Positions 1-7,496 of a DNA stretch of 40,836 nt are shown piece after piece. This stretch comes from an uncultured Clostridium sp. (GTDB lineage: Bacteria; Bacillota; Clostridia; Lachnospirales; Lachnospiraceae). The DNA lies in NCBI GenBank assembly GCA_900547035.1, contig URFM01000033.1, positions 1-40,836 on the forward strand. The letters are read 5' to 3'. The number at the start of each line of letters is the position of its first letter. Positions within the stretch are counted from its first letter, which is position 1. The notes below the pieces were generated by a model, which was not told the DNA's origin, did not search any database, and was given only the letters and a program-made list of their open reading frames with translations. A program made the translations under genes and the position numbers.

Positions 1-976
1 GATACTCTGGTGAGGAATCCATGTTTGTGACAACAAATGTGTACATGTAAACCATTTGGTTTTCCGGCTTTTCAACCTTGCATACCACACGCCTTTCATA
101 AGGCCATGAACTCGCTCTATACATGAATTCGCCATAGGCTACTGCATAATCGACTTTATTATTTTTGGTGATCTCATCAAGCTCATCCACAAGATAGGAT
201 GCTTTTTTGCGGAGAATGCCATTCTCCTTCAGCCGGATCACATAGCTTGTGCCGTTTTCCTCACACTGCTTATAAAGATCAGGTGTAGCGAAACCGCTGT
301 CACCACGAAGCAGAATACGGATCGCCGGATAATCATTCAGGTATTCATCAAGTATCGGCTGCAGGAAGTCAACCACTCCGGTACAGGAATACTCGGTTCC
401 ATCACGAAGCTGGATTTTTACCAGATCTCCGGTCATTCCATCATAACAGACAAGTGGATGGTATCCATTGCTTTGATAATGAAAGTTAAAGGCTCTGCCT
501 TCCTGTTTGCCGTATGCATCAAGAAGAGTGGAATCCAGATCCAGAATAACAGCCTGTGGCATCTGAATACGATAAACTCTCTTTCGGAGTATTCTGCCAA
601 TCATAAGTAACTGATTTAAGGTATCTTCATCCATACGGTTAAAGAATCTTGATAGTGTAGGCTGTGATGCAAGGGTGTCTTTTTCAAGTACAGACTTGAA
701 TACAGGATCATTTGTAAGTTCATCGGAAGTATCATCTTCGAAGTAGCCTGCAATGATCATATATATCATCTGGAGCAGGTTTTTCTGATCTGTATGATAT
801 CTGAATAATGCAGAATCGTTGGTCTTGAAAACTTTGCCTAAAAGATTATCAATACCAAGTTTGCTTACGAATTCTTTGATAAGAAGCAATCCTGCATCGG
901 AGGATAAATCTCCTCCATCAAAATTTATTTTAATTTGTCTATTGCTTTCTAGTGATAAGGTGTTTACAATACTCAT
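1..976 (-). CDS. IS1380-family transposase (N-terminal 325 residues, partial)
   Basis: This is a DDE-type transposase that would cut and rejoin the ends of its insertion sequence. Translating the - strand from the ATG at 976-974 gives an unbroken reading frame to the window edge, about 325 residues. The start has a good ribosome binding site, AAAGGAG, six bases upstream. Visible landmarks are the segment SQPTLSRFFN near residue 104, the first catalytic aspartate region LDLDST near residues 145-150, and the second aspartate in LRGDSGFA near residue 226; the final catalytic glutamate lies beyond the window. The layout matches the DDE transposases of the IS1380 group. No stop codon or frameshift is seen, so the element may be intact. 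It reads away from the reductase genes, so it has inserted upstream of them. Confidence 0.85.
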   Translation of the reverse strand, partial: MSIVNTLSLESNRQIKINFDGGDLSSDAGLLLIKEFVSKLGIDNLLGKVFKTNDSALFRYHTDQKNLLQMIYMIIAGYFEDDTSDELTNDPVFKSVLEKDTLASQPTLSRFFNRMDEDTLNQLLMIGRILRKRVYRIQMPQAVILDLDSTLLDAYGKQEGRAFNFHYQSNGYHPLVCYDGMTGDLVKIQLRDGTEYSCTGVVDFLQPILDEYLNDYPAIRILLRGDSGFATPDLYKQCEENGTSYVIRLKENGILRKKASYLVDELDEITKNNKVDYAVAYGEFMYRASSWPYERRVVCKVEKPENQMVYMYTFVVTNMDSSPEY

Positions 977-1094
977 AAAGGGCTCCTTTGTTGGTATTTA
1001 TTTTGATTAGACACCTTAATTTTACCACAAATGGATGCTCTTTTTTCATTCACTTGATAGGTGAAAAGCAATATTCAGTTAAAATACAGTAACT

Positions 1095-1113
1095 ATGTGG
1101 CTTTCAGCCACAT
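1095..1113. repeat. perfect 8-bp hairpin in the insertion-sequence end
   Basis: ATGTGGCT and AGCCACAT form a perfect stem around a three-base loop. It lies between the transposase start and the presumed end of the element. Such subterminal hairpins can bind transposase or block read-through transcription from outside, but its role here is not shown by the sequence. Confidence 0.6.
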
Positions 1114-1243
1114 TCGTGGCAAAGTCGTGAATAATTCAGGTTTAGAATACATGAGATTTGGGTGGATGTAAAGTGCTGGCGCATGCTGACCGTCCAAGAA
1201 GATGTGTCCTCTTAAACCGTTGCAATAAACGATAAAAATATAC

Positions 1244-1274
1244 TTGACTTAAAGTTAACTTGAAGGTTTAAAAT
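1244..1274 (+). promoter_or_regulatory. MerR-type promoter with 19-bp spacer and central dyad
   Basis: A -35 box TTGACT (1244-1249) and a -10 box TAAAAT (1269-1274) are separated by 19 bp, longer than the usual 17. The spacer carries a near-palindrome centred on GTTAAC (about 1248-1267, 16 of 20 positions symmetric). An over-long spacer filled by an operator is the hallmark of MerR-family activation, in which the regulator twists the DNA to realign the two boxes. The promoter sits just upstream of the aldo/keto reductase at 1300. No merR gene is in the window: the upstream side is occupied by the insertion sequence. The rest of 977-1299 has no gene I can support. Confidence 0.8.
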
Positions 1275-1299
1275 ATGCTTGAAGAGAGGAGGAACACAA

Positions 1300-2427
1300 A
1301 TGATTTATAAGGAATTTCAGGATTTGAAACTTTCCGCTCTGGGCATGGGCGCTATGCGTCTTCCGGTAATGGACGGGGACGATGGCAGGATTGATGAGCA
1401 GGCTGCTTTTGATATGGTGGATTACGCTTTTGAACAGGGCATAAACTATTATGATACAGCCTGGGGATACCACAACGGACAGTCGGAGCTGGTGATGGGG
1501 CGGGCTCTAAAGCGTTATCCCAGGGAGAAGTTCTATCTGGCCACAAAGTTTCCCGGCTATGACCTGGCAAATATGGACAAGGTGAAAGAAATTTTTGAAA
1601 AGCAGCTGGAGAAATGCCAGGTGGAGTACTTTGACTTCTACCTGTTCCATAACGTGTGCGAGATGAACATCGACGCTTATCTGGATGAAAAGTACGGGAT
1701 TTTCGATTACCTGGTGAAGCAGAAAAAGGCAGGGAGAATCCGCCATCTGGGCTTTTCCGCTCACGGAAGCTACGAAGTGATGGAACGTTTCTTAAAGGCT
1801 TACGGGCAGGAGATGGAGTTCTGCCAGATTCAGCTCAACTACATGGACTGGGAATTCCAGGACGCGAAGAAAAAGGCAGAGCTTTTAAGCCGGTATCATT
1901 TGCCGGTATGGGTAATGGAGCCTTTAAGAGGCGGGCGCCTGGCAAAGCTTTCCCAGGAAGATGAGGAGAAACTGAAAGCTCTCCGCCCTGATGAGACGAT
2001 TCCGGCCTGGGCCTTCCGTTTCCTCCAGTCCATCCCCCAGGTGACCATGGTTCTTTCCGGCATGTCCAATATGGAGCAGTTGAAAGAGAATATCCGTACC
2101 TTCCAGGAGGAAAAGCCTTTGACGGATCAGGAGAAGAAGGAGCTTCTGGAAATAGCGGATCAGATTGTGAAGAAGAGCGGAGTACCCTGTACGGCTTGTC
2201 ATTACTGCGTCAGTCATTGCCCGCAGGGGCTGGATATTCCCCGACTTTTAGCTCTTTACAATGAGCACCGGGTAACAGGAGGCGGTTTTATCGCGCCTAT
2301 GGCTTTGTCTGCCCTGCCGGAAGATCAACGTCCCGGAGCCTGCATCGGCTGCAGAAGCTGCGAGGCAGTCTGTCCCCAGCAGATTCATGTGTCCGAAGTG
2401 ATGGCGGACTTTAACGCGAGACTTTAA
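1300..2427 (+). CDS. aldo/keto reductase with C-terminal [4Fe-4S] ferredoxin-like domain
   Basis: An oxidoreductase of 375 residues. The N-terminal part is an aldo/keto reductase TIM barrel (about residues 1-280) with the family's catalytic tetrad visible: Asp and Tyr in NYYDTAWGYH, Lys in LATKF and His in YLFHN. The C-terminal part carries two cysteine clusters, CTACHYCVSHCP and CIGCRSCEAVCP, each fitting CxxCxxCxxxCP and expected to bind a [4Fe-4S] cluster. This fusion is common in anaerobic Clostridia and suggests electron transfer between the clusters and a nicotinamide cofactor; the substrate is unknown. I chose the ATG at 1300 because AGAGGAGG lies seven bases upstream; a TTG at 1279 in the same frame is less likely. 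Expression is probably controlled by a MerR-type activator through the 1244-1274 promoter. A broken relative follows at 2492. Confidence 0.93.
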   Translation: MIYKEFQDLKLSALGMGAMRLPVMDGDDGRIDEQAAFDMVDYAFEQGINYYDTAWGYHNGQSELVMGRALKRYPREKFYLATKFPGYDLANMDKVKEIFEKQLEKCQVEYFDFYLFHNVCEMNIDAYLDEKYGIFDYLVKQKKAGRIRHLGFSAHGSYEVMERFLKAYGQEMEFCQIQLNYMDWEFQDAKKKAELLSRYHLPVWVMEPLRGGRLAKLSQEDEEKLKALRPDETIPAWAFRFLQSIPQVTMVLSGMSNMEQLKENIRTFQEEKPLTDQEKKELLEIADQIVKKSGVPCTACHYCVSHCPQGLDIPRLLALYNEHRVTGGGFIAPMALSALPEDQRPGACIGCRSCEAVCPQQIHVSEVMADFNARL

Positions 2428-2434
2428 CTATAGG

Positions 2435-2462
2435 TAACCGTTCGGGACGTCCGGAACAGTTA
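2435..2462. repeat. intergenic inverted repeat, related to the one at 27489-27543
   Basis: The short gap after the reductase holds a dyad with arms TAAC-c-GTTC-g-GGAC and GTCC-g-GAAC-a-GTTA, symmetric except at two paired positions. It has no T-tract and does not look like an ordinary terminator. Its arms resemble those of the inverted repeat just after priA, suggesting a dispersed intergenic element in this genome. Confidence 0.6.
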
Positions 2463-2491
2463 TAACAGTACATAAAATCAGGGAGAATTAT

Positions 2492-3486
2492 ATGGAGTAC
2501 CGTAAATTGCCAGGAGGATCTGAGAAAATCAGCATTCTGGGCCTTGGAAACAGCTCTCTGGGTCAGGCAGGGGAGAAAGAAGCCCAGGTTGCCGGGATCA
2601 GGTATATTTTCAGGTTCATTTCGGCGCGGATTATCACACCGGAACCTATGGCTGGACCCTGAACCTGGAGAAGATTAAGCGTTCCATCGACTGGCAGCTG
2701 AAGAATCTGAAAACCGATTATATTGATATTGGTTTTATCCACTGCATTGATGAAATCGCGGATTTGGAGAAAGTGATTTCCTCCGGGGTTCTGGAATACA
2801 TAAAAACGCTGAAGGAACAGGGCGTGGTCCGTCACATCGGCATGTCCTCCCATTCACCGGAAACGGTTCAGAGGGTCCTGGACTTAGGGCTCATTGAAAT
2901 GCTGATGTTCTCCATCAATCCGGGATACGACTACCGGAAGGGGGAGTACGCCATCGGCAGTGTGGATGAGCGGATGGAACTTTACCGAAGATGCGAGAAG
3001 GAGGGAGTCGGAATCTCCGTGATGAAGGCTTTCAGCGGCGGTCAGCTGCTGGATGCAAAAACCTCTCCTTTTAAAAAGGCCCTGACCCGGTATCAGTGCA
3101 TCCAATACGCCCTGGATAAGCCGGGCGTGGTGACGGTTCTTCCTGGAGTGAGAAACCGGGAGGATTTGAGGGATTTGCTCGGATTCTTTGACGCTTCCCC
3201 CGAGGAGCGGGACTATTCCGTTCTGGGAACCTTCACCCCTCAGGAAGCGGAGGGAATCTGCGTTTACTGCAATCACTGCCAGCCCTGTCCGGGAGGGCTG
3301 GACGTGGGGCTGATTAACAAATATTATGACTTGTCCCGGGCGGGAGATGAGCTGGCCAAAGACCATTATGCCCATCTGGAAAAGAAGGCGGGAGACTGCA
3401 TTCAGTGCGGCCACTGCGACCGCCGCTGCCCCTTCCATGTGAAACAGACGGAACGGATGAGGAAAATTCAGGAATATTTCGGGTGA
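2492..3486 (+). pseudogene. aldo/keto reductase with [4Fe-4S] domain, broken by internal deletion and frameshift
   Basis: A second ferredoxin-tailed aldo/keto reductase. Reading starts at the ATG at 2492 (GGGAG upstream) and gives a typical N-terminus, with KISILGLGNSSLG, but meets a TGA near 2658. The rest continues in another frame: from about 2596 that frame reads VYFQVHFGADY and then runs unbroken to 3486. Lining the two parts up against the reductase at 1300 and the general fold leaves about 35-40 residues missing around 2580-2600, including the expected Asp and Tyr of the active site. The C-terminal clusters CVYCNHCQPCP and CIQCGHCDRRCP are intact. A deletion of over 100 bases is too large for a simple base-calling error, so I read it as real gene decay. 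An internal start at 2764 could make only a fragment lacking the active site. Confidence 0.85.
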
Positions 3487-3527
3487 TCCCACAGGACAAA
3501 AAAGCGGTATTAGCCGCGGCAGCAAGG

Positions 3528-3569
3528 TCCGCCGGACCCGGCAGCATTTGCCGGGCGGCGGATTTTTTT
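3528..3569 (+). terminator. intrinsic terminator
   Basis: Outer stem TCCGCCG/CGGCGGA and inner stem CCGGCA/TGCCGG with a five-base loop, followed by seven T residues (3563-3569). It ends the reductase unit. Confidence 0.9.
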
Positions 3570-3579
3570 CGTTAGTTCA

Positions 3580-3608
3580 TTGTCAATTAAAAAGAAATAG
3601 TGTATACT
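3580..3608 (+). promoter_or_regulatory. promoter of the MscS gene
   Basis: TTGTCA (3580-3585) and TATACT (3603-3608) with a 17-bp spacer, directly after the terminator and about 30 bases before the start codon at 3637. Each box differs from consensus at one base. Confidence 0.75.
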
Positions 3609-3636
3609 TGGATGGAATAAATGAAGAAAAGGACGG

Positions 3637-4446
3637 ATGCTTTTGGAACTTCTTTTGATACGAATTGCGGTGATCATTGCCTCATGGTCTGTGGGTATGG
3701 TCGTTTTAAATAAGATATTTACGGTAATATTAAAACGCAACGAACAGATTCATATTAAATTTCTGCGAAGCATGTCGAAGGTGCTTTTAACCATCATCGC
3801 CTGCATCTGGCTCAGCAGTCTTTTTACCACCACCAAGGCCCTGAGCACCACCTTGCTTACAAGTTCTTCCCTTCTGGTGGCAGTGGTCGGCTTTGCCGCC
3901 CAGCAGGTTCTGGCAGATGTCATCAGCGGCGTCATGCTCAGCTGGTCCAGGCCCTTTAACCTGGGGGAAAAGGTGGTTATCAGCAGTTTGGGGATTTCCG
4001 GTATTGTGGAGGATATGACGGTCCGTCATACGGTAATCCGCACCTACTGCAACAGCCGCATGATTATTCCCAACAGCGTAATAAACAAAGCCATTGTGGA
4101 AAACAGCAATTACAACAACAATTATATCGGAAACTATATGGAGGTTCCCGTCAGCTACAAGAGCGATTTGGAGGAGGCCATCCGGATTATGACCCGGATT
4201 GTGGAAGAACACCCGTTGGTGATTGATACAAGGGCAGACCAGACAAAAGGCAGTAAGGTAACGGTAGCGGTAAAGGAATTGGGACCTACGGGAGCTGTTT
4301 TAAAATGTACGGTGTGGACCAAGGATATCGACGACAACTTTACCGCCTGCAGCGATATCCGCCGTCAAATTAAGAAGGAATTTGACGAGGGCGGCATTGA
4401 GATGTATCAGCCCATTTTGCCTGGAAACGGAGGAGCGCAGAAATAA
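3637..4446 (+). CDS. small-conductance mechanosensitive ion channel, MscS family
   Basis: A membrane channel of 269 residues that opens under membrane tension and releases solutes during hypo-osmotic shock. The first ~100 residues hold about three hydrophobic segments. The pore-lining third helix and the start of the beta domain are recognisable in VVGFAAQQVLADVISG (around residues 85-105), followed by FNLGEKVVI. The soluble C-terminal part has the mixed alpha/beta character of the MscS vestibule. The length is close to that of the short members of the family. AAAAGGA lies close upstream of the ATG. The gene has its own promoter and stands alone between the reductase locus and pyrH. Confidence 0.92.
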   Translation: MLLELLLIRIAVIIASWSVGMVVLNKIFTVILKRNEQIHIKFLRSMSKVLLTIIACIWLSSLFTTTKALSTTLLTSSSLLVAVVGFAAQQVLADVISGVMLSWSRPFNLGEKVVISSLGISGIVEDMTVRHTVIRTYCNSRMIIPNSVINKAIVENSNYNNNYIGNYMEVPVSYKSDLEEAIRIMTRIVEEHPLVIDTRADQTKGSKVTVAVKELGPTGAVLKCTVWTKDIDDNFTACSDIRRQIKKEFDEGGIEMYQPILPGNGGAQK

Positions 4447-4458
4447 ATCTACTTCTCC

Positions 4459-4487
4459 TTTTCAAACGTGAACCAGTATGATATAAT
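4459..4487 (+). promoter_or_regulatory. candidate promoter of the pyrH operon
   Basis: A perfect -10 TATAAT (4482-4487) with TTTTCA 17 bp upstream (4459-4464). It begins just after mscS and would give pyrH a leader of about 65 bases. In many Firmicutes pyrH follows rpsB-tsf; here those genes are absent and a local promoter replaces read-through. Confidence 0.65.
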
Positions 4488-4495
4488 GATGAAAG

Positions 4496-4517
4496 GCGTC
4501 AAAAGGTGCGTTGACGC
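4496..4517 (+). other. hairpin in the pyrH leader
   Basis: GCGTCAA (4496-4502) and TTGACGC (4511-4517) are perfect inverted repeats flanking eight bases, just downstream of the -10 box. With no T-tract it is not a terminator. It could be an operator or a stabilising 5' hairpin; nothing in the sequence decides which. Confidence 0.4.
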
Positions 4518-4559
4518 GTTTGGATGAAATGAAATCATAGCAAGGGAGATTTTCCACAT

Positions 4560-5261
4560 ATGAATTTAAAACGAGTATTTTTAAAATTAAGCGGGGAGGC
4601 CCTGGCAGGAGAGAAGCACACCGGTTTTGACGAGGACACAGTACAGGAGGTGGCCCGCCAGGTGAAGGAGTCGGTGGATGCCGGCGTTCAGGTAGGCATC
4701 GTCATCGGCGGCGGTAACTTCTGGAGGGGACGTACCAGCCAGGCTATGGACCGCACCAAGGCGGATCAAATCGGCATGCTGGCTACGGTGATGAACTGCA
4801 TTTATGTTTCAGAGATATTTCGCAGCGAAGGTATGAAGACGGAGATTTTCACCCCCTTTGTGTGCGGTTCCATGACGGAACTTTTTTCCAAGGACAAGGC
4901 AAACGCCAGCTTCCGGGAGGGGAAAGTGGTCTTTTTTGCCGGCGGTACCGGTCATCCCTATTTCTCCACCGATACGGGAATCGCTTTGCGGGCCATTGAG
5001 ATGGAGGCGGACTGCATCCTTTTGGCCAAAGCCATTGATGGAGTCTATGACAGTGATCCAAAGCTGAACCCTGAGGCGAAAAAGTATGATACCATCTCCA
5101 TTCAGGAAGTGATTGATAAGCAGCTGGCTGTGGTGGATTTGACTGCATCGATCATGTGCATGGAACATAAGATGCCTATGGCGGTATTTAGTTTAAATGA
5201 GCCGGGCGGCATTGCCAATGCCATGCAGGGCAGAATCAACGGCACGATTGTGACCGCGTAA
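4560..5261 (+). CDS. pyrH: uridylate kinase (UMP kinase)
   Basis: Phosphorylates UMP to UDP with ATP in pyrimidine nucleotide synthesis; a cytoplasmic hexamer of the amino-acid kinase fold, unrelated to eukaryotic UMP/CMP kinase. The 233-residue length is typical. Recognisable segments are LKLSGEAL at the N-terminus (ATP site), VIGGGNFWRG around residue 50, the DQIGMLATVMN region near residue 70, and the segment TGHPYFSTDTGIALRA near residue 130 that contacts UMP and ATP. AAGGGAG lies upstream of the ATG. It is the first gene of a run through polC; frr follows after 48 bases. Bacterial UMP kinases are usually activated by GTP and inhibited by UTP, which is family knowledge. Confidence 0.98.
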   Translation: MNLKRVFLKLSGEALAGEKHTGFDEDTVQEVARQVKESVDAGVQVGIVIGGGNFWRGRTSQAMDRTKADQIGMLATVMNCIYVSEIFRSEGMKTEIFTPFVCGSMTELFSKDKANASFREGKVVFFAGGTGHPYFSTDTGIALRAIEMEADCILLAKAIDGVYDSDPKLNPEAKKYDTISIQEVIDKQLAVVDLTASIMCMEHKMPMAVFSLNEPGGIANAMQGRINGTIVTA

Positions 5262-5309
5262 TTTCAGAAAAATCCTATGGTTTTAGGCCATAGAAACAGG
5301 AGGACCAAT

Positions 5310-5861
5310 ATGGACGAATTAAAGAAATATGAGGACAAGATGAATAAGACCCTGGAGGTATTGAAAGAGGATTTCGGCACCATCCGGGCGGGCCGCGCCA
5401 ATCCCCATGTGCTGGACAAGATTAAGGTGGATTACTATGGAAGCCCGACGCCTATCCAGCAGGTGGGAAATGTTTCCGTACCCGAGGCGAGAATGATTGT
5501 CATTCAGCCCTGGGATAAGAGTATGCTGAAAGCTGTGGAAAAAGCGATTCTTACTTCTGAGCTGGGGATCAATCCTACCAACGACGGGAGTGTGATCCGT
5601 CTGGTATTTCCGGAGCTGACGGAGGATCGAAGAAAAGAGTTGTCCAAAGAGGTCAAGAAAAAGGGTGATCAGGCCAAGGTAGCTATCCGCAATATCCGCC
5701 GGGACGCCAACGAAGCATTTAAGAAGATGGAAAAGGGCGGGGAGATGTCAGAGGATGATTTGGAACTGGCAACAAGCAAAATGCAGAAGCTGACGGATAA
5801 GATGATTGAGAAGGTAGACCAGGCGGTTGAAGTGAAAACCAAGGAGATCATGACCGTATAG
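5310..5861 (+). CDS. frr: ribosome recycling factor
   Basis: Splits post-termination ribosomes together with EF-G. The product from the ATG at 5310 is 183 residues, the usual size. The signature segment FGTIRAGRANPHVLDKI is seen near residue 20, together with NPTNDG and the long helical stretches of the three-helix bundle. I chose 5310 over an upstream GTG-like extension at 5277 because AGGAGG (5298-5303) is placed correctly before it. A small hairpin (CTATGG/CCATAG, 5275-5293) lies just upstream of that site and might tune translation. The pyrH-frr pairing is nearly universal in bacteria. Confidence 0.98.
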   Translation: MDELKKYEDKMNKTLEVLKEDFGTIRAGRANPHVLDKIKVDYYGSPTPIQQVGNVSVPEARMIVIQPWDKSMLKAVEKAILTSELGINPTNDGSVIRLVFPELTEDRRKELSKEVKKKGDQAKVAIRNIRRDANEAFKKMEKGGEMSEDDLELATSKMQKLTDKMIEKVDQAVEVKTKEIMTV

Positions 5862-5871
5862 TGCAAAGCAG

Positions 5872-5897
5872 GGGCAGGGAAGACCTGCCCTCTTTTT
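5872..5897 (+). terminator. intrinsic terminator or attenuator between frr and uppS
   Basis: GGGCAGG/CCTGCCC with a five-base loop followed by TCTTTTT. It begins 10 bases after frr, inside what is otherwise a continuous run of genes, so it may only reduce transcription into uppS rather than end it. No strong promoter is obvious between it and uppS. Confidence 0.75.
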
Positions 5898-5919
5898 ACG
5901 AAACGTGAGGAAAGGTGAG

Positions 5920-6639
5920 ATGGCATTGGAGCAAAATATGGTAATTCCTGAGCATGTGGCTCTGATTTTGGATGGAAATGGACGCTGGGCCAAGAAAAGA
6001 GGGCTGCCCAGAACGATGGGACACAAGGAGGGCTGCGTGACTGTAGAAAAAACGGTTGAGATTGCGGCCCGGATGGGGATCCGTTATCTGACGGTTTACG
6101 GCTTTTCCACAGAAAACTGGAAACGGTCTTCAGAAGAGGTGGGGGCTCTAATGCAGCTGTTCCGCTACTATATGGTGCGGCTGCTAAAAATCGCTTCCGC
6201 CAACAATGTGCGCGTGAAGATGATCGGGGACAGAAGACGTTTCGCCCAGGATATTATCGATGGAATTAACCGCCTGGAACGGGAGACGAAGGACAACACA
6301 GGGCTGACCTTTGTGATTGCGGTTAACTATGGAGGCCGGGACGAGATTCGCAGGGCCGCCATGAAGCTGGCCCGGGACTGCGTGGATGGAAAAATTTCTC
6401 CGGAATCCATTGACGAGGGGATCTTTGCCTCTTATCTGGATACGGCCGGGATGCCGGACCCGGACCTTTTAATCCGCACCAGCGGGGAGCTGCGGCTGTC
6501 TAATTATCTGTTGTGGCAGCTGGCCTATACGGAAATTTATGTGACGGACTGCCTGTGGCCCGACTTTAACCAGGAGGAGCTGGAAAAGGCGATTCGGCAG
6601 TATAATAAGAGGGATCGCCGGTTCGGCGGGGTAAAATAG
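5920..6639 (+). CDS. uppS: isoprenyl transferase (undecaprenyl diphosphate synthase)
   Basis: Cis-prenyltransferase that adds isopentenyl units to farnesyl diphosphate to make the C55 carrier lipid for peptidoglycan. Product 239 residues from the ATG at 5920. The N-terminal ALILDGNGRWAKKRG carries the catalytic Asp and the diphosphate-binding loop; the segments YGFSTENWKR and RTSGELRLSNYLLWQ, the latter with Arg and Ser residues that bind isopentenyl diphosphate, are all present. An upstream GTG at 5905 is possible but AGGAAAGGTG supports 5920. It is followed by cdsA and then dxr, so lipid-precursor genes are grouped. Confidence 0.97.
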   Translation: MALEQNMVIPEHVALILDGNGRWAKKRGLPRTMGHKEGCVTVEKTVEIAARMGIRYLTVYGFSTENWKRSSEEVGALMQLFRYYMVRLLKIASANNVRVKMIGDRRRFAQDIIDGINRLERETKDNTGLTFVIAVNYGGRDEIRRAAMKLARDCVDGKISPESIDEGIFASYLDTAGMPDPDLLIRTSGELRLSNYLLWQLAYTEIYVTDCLWPDFNQEELEKAIRQYNKRDRRFGGVK

Positions 6640-6684
6640 GAGAATCCCCAACGGAATCTGGCGAGAGTATGAAAGGAGAGCACC

Positions 6685-7485
6685 ATGTTTACGACTCGGC
6701 TGATCAGCGGGATTATACTGGTGGCGCTGGCAATTATATTTGTGGGAAATGGGGGCGTTCTGCTCTTTGGAGTGACGGCGGCGATTTCCCTCATTGGCCT
6801 GTTTGAGCTTTACCGGGCGTTTAACATTGACGGAAAGCCGCTGGCATGGATTGGATATTTGACAGCTGTTTCCTATTACGCTATTCTCTGGTTCGAGGGC
6901 CAGCAGTATATCACTCTGATGATTATCGCTTCTCTGATGCTCCTGATGACGGTGTATGTATTTACCTTTCCTGCCTACAAGACAGAGGAGATTACAGGGG
7001 CATTTTTCGGGGTGTGTTATGTTCCGGTCATGCTCTCTTATCTGTATCAGACGAGAGAAATGGATGATGGGGCTTTTGTGGTGTGGCTGATTTTTATCAG
7101 CTCTTGGGGCTGCGATACCTGTGCCTACTGCGCAGGGATGCTTTTAGGAAAGCATAAGCTGGCTCCTGTACTGAGTCCAAAGAAATCCATCGAGGGGGCG
7201 GTCGGGGGTGTGGCGGGCGCCGCTTTGCTTGGGTTGCTTTATGGATTTGTTCTTGGAGAACATATGGATGAATTCTCTAATCCGGTGGTGGCATGCGCTC
7301 TTTCATGTGCCATTGCGGCGGTGATTTCGCAAATCGGGGATCTGGCGGCTTCGGCGATTAAGCGGAACCACAACATTAAAGATTATGGTCACCTGATTCC
7401 GGGCCATGGGGGTATTTTAGATCGCTTTGACAGTATGATTTTTACGGCTCCGGCCATTTATTTCGCTTTGACATTTCTGAAGTAG
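6685..7485 (+). CDS. cdsA: phosphatidate cytidylyltransferase
   Basis: Integral membrane enzyme that makes CDP-diacylglycerol from phosphatidate and CTP, the entry to most phospholipids. 266 residues with about seven hydrophobic segments. The C-terminal signature is clear: SAIKRNHNIKDYGHLIPGHG followed by GILDRFDS, which contains the conserved Lys-Arg, Lys-Asp, and Asp-Arg-x-Asp residues. GAAAGGAG lies upstream of the ATG. It sits 45 bases after uppS and 11 before dxr, consistent with one transcript. Confidence 0.97.
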   Translation: MFTTRLISGIILVALAIIFVGNGGVLLFGVTAAISLIGLFELYRAFNIDGKPLAWIGYLTAVSYYAILWFEGQQYITLMIIASLMLLMTVYVFTFPAYKTEEITGAFFGVCYVPVMLSYLYQTREMDDGAFVVWLIFISSWGCDTCAYCAGMLLGKHKLAPVLSPKKSIEGAVGGVAGAALLGLLYGFVLGEHMDEFSNPVVACALSCAIAAVISQIGDLAASAIKRNHNIKDYGHLIPGHGGILDRFDSMIFTAPAIYFALTFLK

Positions 7486-7496
7486 AGGAGATACTT

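Larger units (their letters stand above)
1..1140 (-). mobile_element. IS1380-like insertion sequence, truncated by window edge
   Basis: The left edge carries the 5' part of a transposase gene on the - strand plus its upstream DNA. The element is cut by the window boundary, so its other end, its length and its target-site duplication cannot be seen. I place the visible end near 1140 because, read inward on the - strand, the sequence starts CCTGAATTATTCAC, and IS1380-family ends commonly begin with CC; this is inference. The real boundary could lie anywhere between about 1140 and 1240. The segment is more AT-rich than the host genes that follow. Confidence 0.6.

Noticed and set aside
1141..1240. 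Remnant of a divergent merR gene between the insertion sequence and the reductase
   Set aside because: Translating the - strand here gives no MerR helix-turn-helix sequence in any frame.
2764..3486. Treating the 240-codon frame as a complete short reductase
   Set aside because: The frame continues upstream with clear reductase sequence (VYFQVHFGADY), and the N-terminal part is present in another frame; it is the rear half of a broken gene.
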